A stretch of DNA of 63,400 nucleotides from Actinomycetes bacterium (GTDB lineage: Bacteria > Auribacterota > JAJCYG01): positions 1-63,400 of the forward strand of contig JAJCYG010000070.1 in assembly GCA_029263055.1 (NCBI GenBank), given 5' to 3'. Shown here one piece after another: positions 60,472-63,400 of the stretch. Below the pieces are notes generated by a model. That model saw only the letters and a program-made list of their open reading frames with translations. It made no database searches and had not been told where the DNA came from. Position 1 is the stretch's first letter; each line of letters starts with the position of its first letter. The translations under genes were made by a program, and so were the position numbers.

Positions 60472-61114
60472 ACTCTTTATACCTGTTTTACTTCTTTTGT
60501 TTTTAACTTTACCTATTTCTCTTTTTGCTCAAGAAGATGCTTCTGCTTTTACTGAAAGAGAATTGCAAAAACTTGAAAGGGGAGATGTGATCGTTAAACC
60601 TGGGTACCGCGCTCCTGGAGTGGATGAAGAGATTGGGAGCCAGTTAGCAGCAATTGTTCGCCTCAAAGCCCCAATTCAACGTGTTTGGGACCTTTTAGCT
60701 GCTTGGGAAAGCTATGAATATATCATTCCCAATGTTCAAGAACTCAAACTGATTGAACAAAAAGATAATTCATTTCTTCTCTATTTTAATCTTTCTCTAC
60801 AGGTTAAAAATATTGAGTATTATCTCAACTATTATTTTTACAAAGAGAAAAACTTAGTCACCTTCCAACTCGACCGAAACAAAGAAAATGATTTTCGTCG
60901 TTTTCATGGCTACTTTAAATTTGACCCTATTGAAGGGGAAGAAGAGAAGGTTCAAATAGTCTATTCTGTCGACGTTGAGTTAGGTAAATACTTTCCAGAA
61001 TTTATCAAAAACTACTTTGCCAAAAAAGATTTGCCTAAAGTGATTGGCAATCTTAAGAAGTTGCTTGAAGCGGATAAGAAAGATATGGAAAAGGCGTTGA
61101 ATCCAGAAAACTAA
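60455..61114 (+). CDS. Exported SRPBCC/START-like domain protein
   Basis: A 219-residue protein with a signal peptide (MEKKIKLFIPVLLLLFLTLP, cleavage near LFAQ) and an SRPBCC-type ligand-binding fold: LKAPIQRVWDLLAAWESYEYIIPNV is typical of the coenzyme Q-binding/polyketide cyclase group. It is likely periplasmic and could bind a hydrophobic molecule. It overlaps the preceding gene by 17 bases, so it is probably translated by coupling. Confidence 0.75.
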   Translation: MEKKIKLFIPVLLLLFLTLPISLFAQEDASAFTERELQKLERGDVIVKPGYRAPGVDEEIGSQLAAIVRLKAPIQRVWDLLAAWESYEYIIPNVQELKLIEQKDNSFLLYFNLSLQVKNIEYYLNYYFYKEKNLVTFQLDRNKENDFRRFHGYFKFDPIEGEEEKVQIVYSVDVELGKYFPEFIKNYFAKKDLPKVIGNLKKLLEADKKDMEKALNPEN

Positions 61115-61377
61115 TTGTTGTTTGGATTAGGCAGGGATTTTAAACCGACTTTATCGGCTATTTCAGCAAACTCATCTTTATTAATCTCTTCTAAACGTTT
61201 TTTCTTTTTAGACAATTCTTCGTTAAATTTAATGGCTGTTTCCTGCATTTGCTCATGCGTGTCTTTAGAGCCACCTAAAAGACGGAAGTTGTCCCCTTTG
61301 GTGATGCGAGTGTGGCCATCTTTATTATCTAAGCCAACGCCTAAAAGTAATGATTTATCTTGTGAGTTTTTTTCCAT
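61111..61377 (-). CDS. Small charged hypothetical protein
   Basis: An 88-residue hydrophilic protein, starting MEKNSQDKSLLLGVGLDNKD. The C-terminal half is a likely coiled coil (ETAIKFNEELSKKKKRLEE). I do not recognise a family. The reverse-strand reading is preferred to a 92-residue plus-strand one because it has protein-like composition, a -10 box in front, and the M24 peptidase gene just upstream on the same strand. Confidence 0.55.
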   Translation of the reverse strand: MEKNSQDKSLLLGVGLDNKDGHTRITKGDNFRLLGGSKDTHEQMQETAIKFNEELSKKKKRLEEINKDEFAEIADKVGLKSLPNPNNN

Positions 61378-61386
61378 AGCCTTTTT

Positions 61387-61392
61387 ATTATA
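61387..61392 (-). promoter_or_regulatory. -10 box of the small hypothetical gene
   Basis: TATAAT on the minus strand, 9 bases before the ATG, with TTTAAA about 18 bases further upstream at the end of the peptidase gene. AAAAGG between box and ATG would lie mostly outside the transcript if this promoter is used. Confidence 0.4.
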
Positions 61393-61411
61393 ACCTGAGA
61401 TCTGCCTCTAT

Positions 61412-62545
61412 TTAAACCACAAATTTTTTGGAGTAGGTGCTTAACTTTTTACATCCGGTTTTTGTGATTAAGATGTCGTCTTCGATCCGTATTCCCCCTA
61501 TACCGCGGTAGTAGAGGCCAGGTTCAATGGTGACCACATCACCTGGTTGGAGGATGTCATTGCCTAGGCTGACGCGTGGGGCTTCATGTACATCTAAGCC
61601 TAAGCCATGTCCGGTGCCATGAAAAAAGCCTTGGATAAAGCCGTTTTTCTTACCTGTTTTGTAGCCTTTAGACTCAAAGTAATCGCAAATAGCTTCGTGG
61701 ATATCACTGCCACGTACGCCAGGGCCCGCTAAATCAAAGCCTATTTTTTGGCCTTCTAAAACAGTTTGGTACAAATCAAGTACGGCTTGACTTGGTTTGC
61801 CGCGAACGACTGTACGTGTGATGTCCGCATAATAACCGGTCTTAATAGATTTAGGAAAAATATCCATCACGATCGGTTTGTGTGCAGGGATTGGTTTGAA
61901 ACCTGTGTTGTGTGGGTCGCATGCTTCGTCGCCACCCGCCACAATAGAGTGTTGAGCCACACATTCGTTTTCCATTAATGAAACATTGATAATTTTTTTA
62001 ATGTCAGCAGGGGTTACTTTTTTGCCACGGTGCCACAAGTAACCTTGTTTGACGGTTGTTTTTTTAATGAATTGAATGGCTTTGTGAATTGCTTGCTCTG
62101 TGTGGTGAATACTTTCGCTAATATGTTTGACTTCAGTTTTAGTTTTAAATCTCCGCTCAGGAAAAAAAGGCTCAGGTTGTGGAATTAAATTAAAATTTCG
62201 GCTTCTTAAAATATCAGCTAAGAAAAGAGGGAAGTTAGAAGGGACTCCCACATTTTTAACCTTGAGTTCTTTAAGGGCTACCTCGATGACATCAGCAGTG
62301 GTGCCTCGACGGTCCCGTGTTTTAAGTGCTTTACTCTGATAAGTTGAGAAGGATAGAACGCGGTCGACTTGGGCTTGTTTTTTACCCCGATCGAGCTCCA
62401 GGTCATTTAAGATCACCATCTTTTTGTTCTTTTTTTGGATATAGATATGAGCATCTGGCACAAACATCTTTGTGGCATAAAAAATGTCTGCATTTTCTTC
62501 GCTTGATCCATAGAGTAAGAGGGCGTCGACTGGTTTATTTTTCAT
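61412..62545 (-). CDS. M24 family aminopeptidase (Xaa-Pro type)
   Basis: A 377-residue protein with an N-terminal creatinase-like domain (1-120) and the C-terminal pita-bread fold. Metal-binding residues appear in PIVMDIFPKSIKTGYYADITRT, GFFHGTGHGLGLDVHE, VTIEPGLY and IGGIRIEDDIL. It removes N-terminal residues, probably before proline. It overlaps the upstream nfo gene by 11 bases on the same strand. Confidence 0.9.
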   Translation of the reverse strand: MKNKPVDALLLYGSSEENADIFYATKMFVPDAHIYIQKKNKKMVILNDLELDRGKKQAQVDRVLSFSTYQSKALKTRDRRGTTADVIEVALKELKVKNVGVPSNFPLFLADILRSRNFNLIPQPEPFFPERRFKTKTEVKHISESIHHTEQAIHKAIQFIKKTTVKQGYLWHRGKKVTPADIKKIINVSLMENECVAQHSIVAGGDEACDPHNTGFKPIPAHKPIVMDIFPKSIKTGYYADITRTVVRGKPSQAVLDLYQTVLEGQKIGFDLAGPGVRGSDIHEAICDYFESKGYKTGKKNGFIQGFFHGTGHGLGLDVHEAPRVSLGNDILQPGDVVTIEPGLYYRGIGGIRIEDDILITKTGCKKLSTYSKKFVV

Positions 62546-63386
62546 TGATCAAGCTCCGTAGTGTGGCGAGGTTTTCAACATCTTCTTTTAAATCATCTCC
62601 CTTAGGAGTTTCTAAAACCTTTGGAATGTCGGCAAAGCGTTTATCATTCATCAAACAGCGAAAGGCTTCAAGGCCAATAAAACCTTGGCCAATGTGTTGG
62701 TGCCGATCTACCTGATCACCTAAATCTTTTTTAGAATCATTTAAATGAAAGGCTTGAATGCGTTTGGTGCCGACATTTTTTTCAAAGTCTTTCATTACTT
62801 TTTCATAACCTTCTTCGGTTCGAATGTCATAACCAGCAGCAAAGGTATGTTGCGTATCTAAGCAAACACCGAGGCGGGGATCGTCGCCAGCAATGTCTAA
62901 AATTTCAGCGATCTGTTCAAACGAATAACCAACATTAGAACCTTGGCCTGCTGTGTTTTCAACTAAGATTTTGGTTTTACCATTTGGTTTTTCTGCAAGC
63001 ACCTCTTTTAGTGTGTTTCCAATTCGTTTGATGGCATTGGCTTCGCCATCACCTGTATGAGCACCAGGATGAAAAACTAAACCATAAAGTCCTAGTTGTT
63101 CTGCGCGATCAATTTCATCTTTAAATGCATGGATTGATTTTGCATGCAGATCTGGTTTGGGAGAGCCCAGGTTGATCAAGTAGCTGTCATGAGCAAAAAC
63201 ACAGTCGATCTTGTGCTCCTCTTTTTTAGCAAAAAAAGAGTCGATTTTTTGAGGATCGAGTTTGGCAGCATTCCATTGGTTGTTGTTTTTAGTGAATATT
63301 TGAACCGCTGTACACCCTACAGAGGCTCCACGATCTATAGCTAGATCGACTCCCCCTGCAATCGACATATGAGCACCTAAAAGCAT
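62535..63386 (-). CDS. nfo: Deoxyribonuclease IV (endonuclease IV, Nfo)
   Basis: A 283-residue TIM-barrel AP endonuclease of base excision repair that cleaves 5' to abasic sites using three zinc ions. MLLGAHMSIAGGVDLAIDRG, AVQIFTKNNNQW, VFHPGAHTGDGEA, ILVENTAGQGSNVGY, GVCLDTQHTFAAGYD, HLNDSKKDLGDQVDRHQHIG match the family over its whole length. An AGGGAG ribosome site supports the start. Confidence 0.95.
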   Translation of the reverse strand: MLLGAHMSIAGGVDLAIDRGASVGCTAVQIFTKNNNQWNAAKLDPQKIDSFFAKKEEHKIDCVFAHDSYLINLGSPKPDLHAKSIHAFKDEIDRAEQLGLYGLVFHPGAHTGDGEANAIKRIGNTLKEVLAEKPNGKTKILVENTAGQGSNVGYSFEQIAEILDIAGDDPRLGVCLDTQHTFAAGYDIRTEEGYEKVMKDFEKNVGTKRIQAFHLNDSKKDLGDQVDRHQHIGQGFIGLEAFRCLMNDKRFADIPKVLETPKGDDLKEDVENLATLRSLINEK

Positions 63387-63400
63387 GTTGTTGTCTCCCT

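Noticed and set aside
61115..61393. 92-residue plus-strand frame opposite the small hypothetical gene
   Set aside because: The minus-strand frame has better composition and a -10 box. The choice is not certain.
62326..62715. 129-residue plus-strand frame opposite the M24 peptidase and nfo
   Set aside because: Antisense shadow of two well-recognised genes.
1..63400. CRISPR arrays, insertion sequences, tRNA or rRNA genes, prophage
   Set aside because: No regularly spaced repeats, transposase-like proteins, tRNA-like T-loop patterns or phage genes were seen on reading through.

Overview
The window is a gene-dense, AT-rich chromosomal segment of a Gram-negative bacterium with a largely anaerobic or nitrate-respiring metabolism. 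Signs of this are TatA, periplasmic nitrate reductase NapA/NapB, a pyruvate:ferredoxin oxidoreductase, a B12-dependent ribonucleotide reductase, five radical SAM proteins including an AhbC/NirJ-type haem enzyme, and lipoproteins and secreted proteins with classical signal peptides. Archaeal-type phosphoglycerate mutase (ApgM) together with siroheme-route haem enzymes is compatible with a deltaproteobacterial-like or candidate-phylum bacterium, but I cannot name the lineage. I see no insertion sequence, prophage, CRISPR array, rRNA or tRNA, and no gene-free stretch longer than 300 bases.

Layout. 1-863 (minus) is a truncated B12-binding radical SAM gene. 1161-10539 (plus) is one compact operon: tatA, moaA, a moaC-moaB fusion, a TSUP transporter, moeA, moaD, moaE, mobA, a napD-napA fusion, napB and nnrS. 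10543-16542 holds a ferritin-like gene (minus), a TatD-linked radical SAM gene, nifJ and a PyrD-like gene. 16616-24632 holds a Ca-type P-ATPase, ahbC/nirJ (minus), three receiver proteins and a hybrid histidine kinase (minus). 24919-30342 holds two tiny half-ferritins, a B12 radical SAM, a SPASM radical SAM and nrdJ. 30345-43853 is a surface-glycan region: methyltransferase, GT2 and DegT aminotransferase (minus), then five large membrane proteins (plus). 43956-51736 is a lipoprotein resembling a subtilase propeptide followed by a 2465-residue subtilase. 51848-63386 is mostly housekeeping: DUF2203, CBS protein, antiporter, greA, an HD-GYP regulator, uppP, apgM, dxs, a PTPS/QueD-family gene, an SRPBCC protein, an M24 peptidase and endonuclease IV.

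The most interesting signal is regulatory. Seven intergenic sites share the inverted repeat AATAAGAC, six bases, GTCTTATT (one is part of a perfect 28-bp palindrome). They lie in front of the B12 radical SAM gene, the tatA-Moco-Nap operon, the ferritin-like/radical SAM pair, nifJ, the ahbC/response-regulator pair, the half-ferritin/radical SAM operon and nrdJ. None was seen in the second half of the window. This looks like one regulon for anaerobic, iron-sulfur and tetrapyrrole metabolism, controlled by a regulator not encoded here.

Other points of note are: an N-terminal NapD domain fused ahead of the Tat signal of NapA; a pair of two-helix half-ferritins; tandem response regulators carrying ATPase domains, one with its phospho-acceptor aspartate replaced by alanine; a protease in which a sugar-binding-like domain is inserted into a fibronectin domain three times over; a membrane protein in a glycosyltransferase cluster that lacks the catalytic membrane core; and several promoters whose -10 box ends only 7-9 bases before the start codon, implying leaderless mRNAs.
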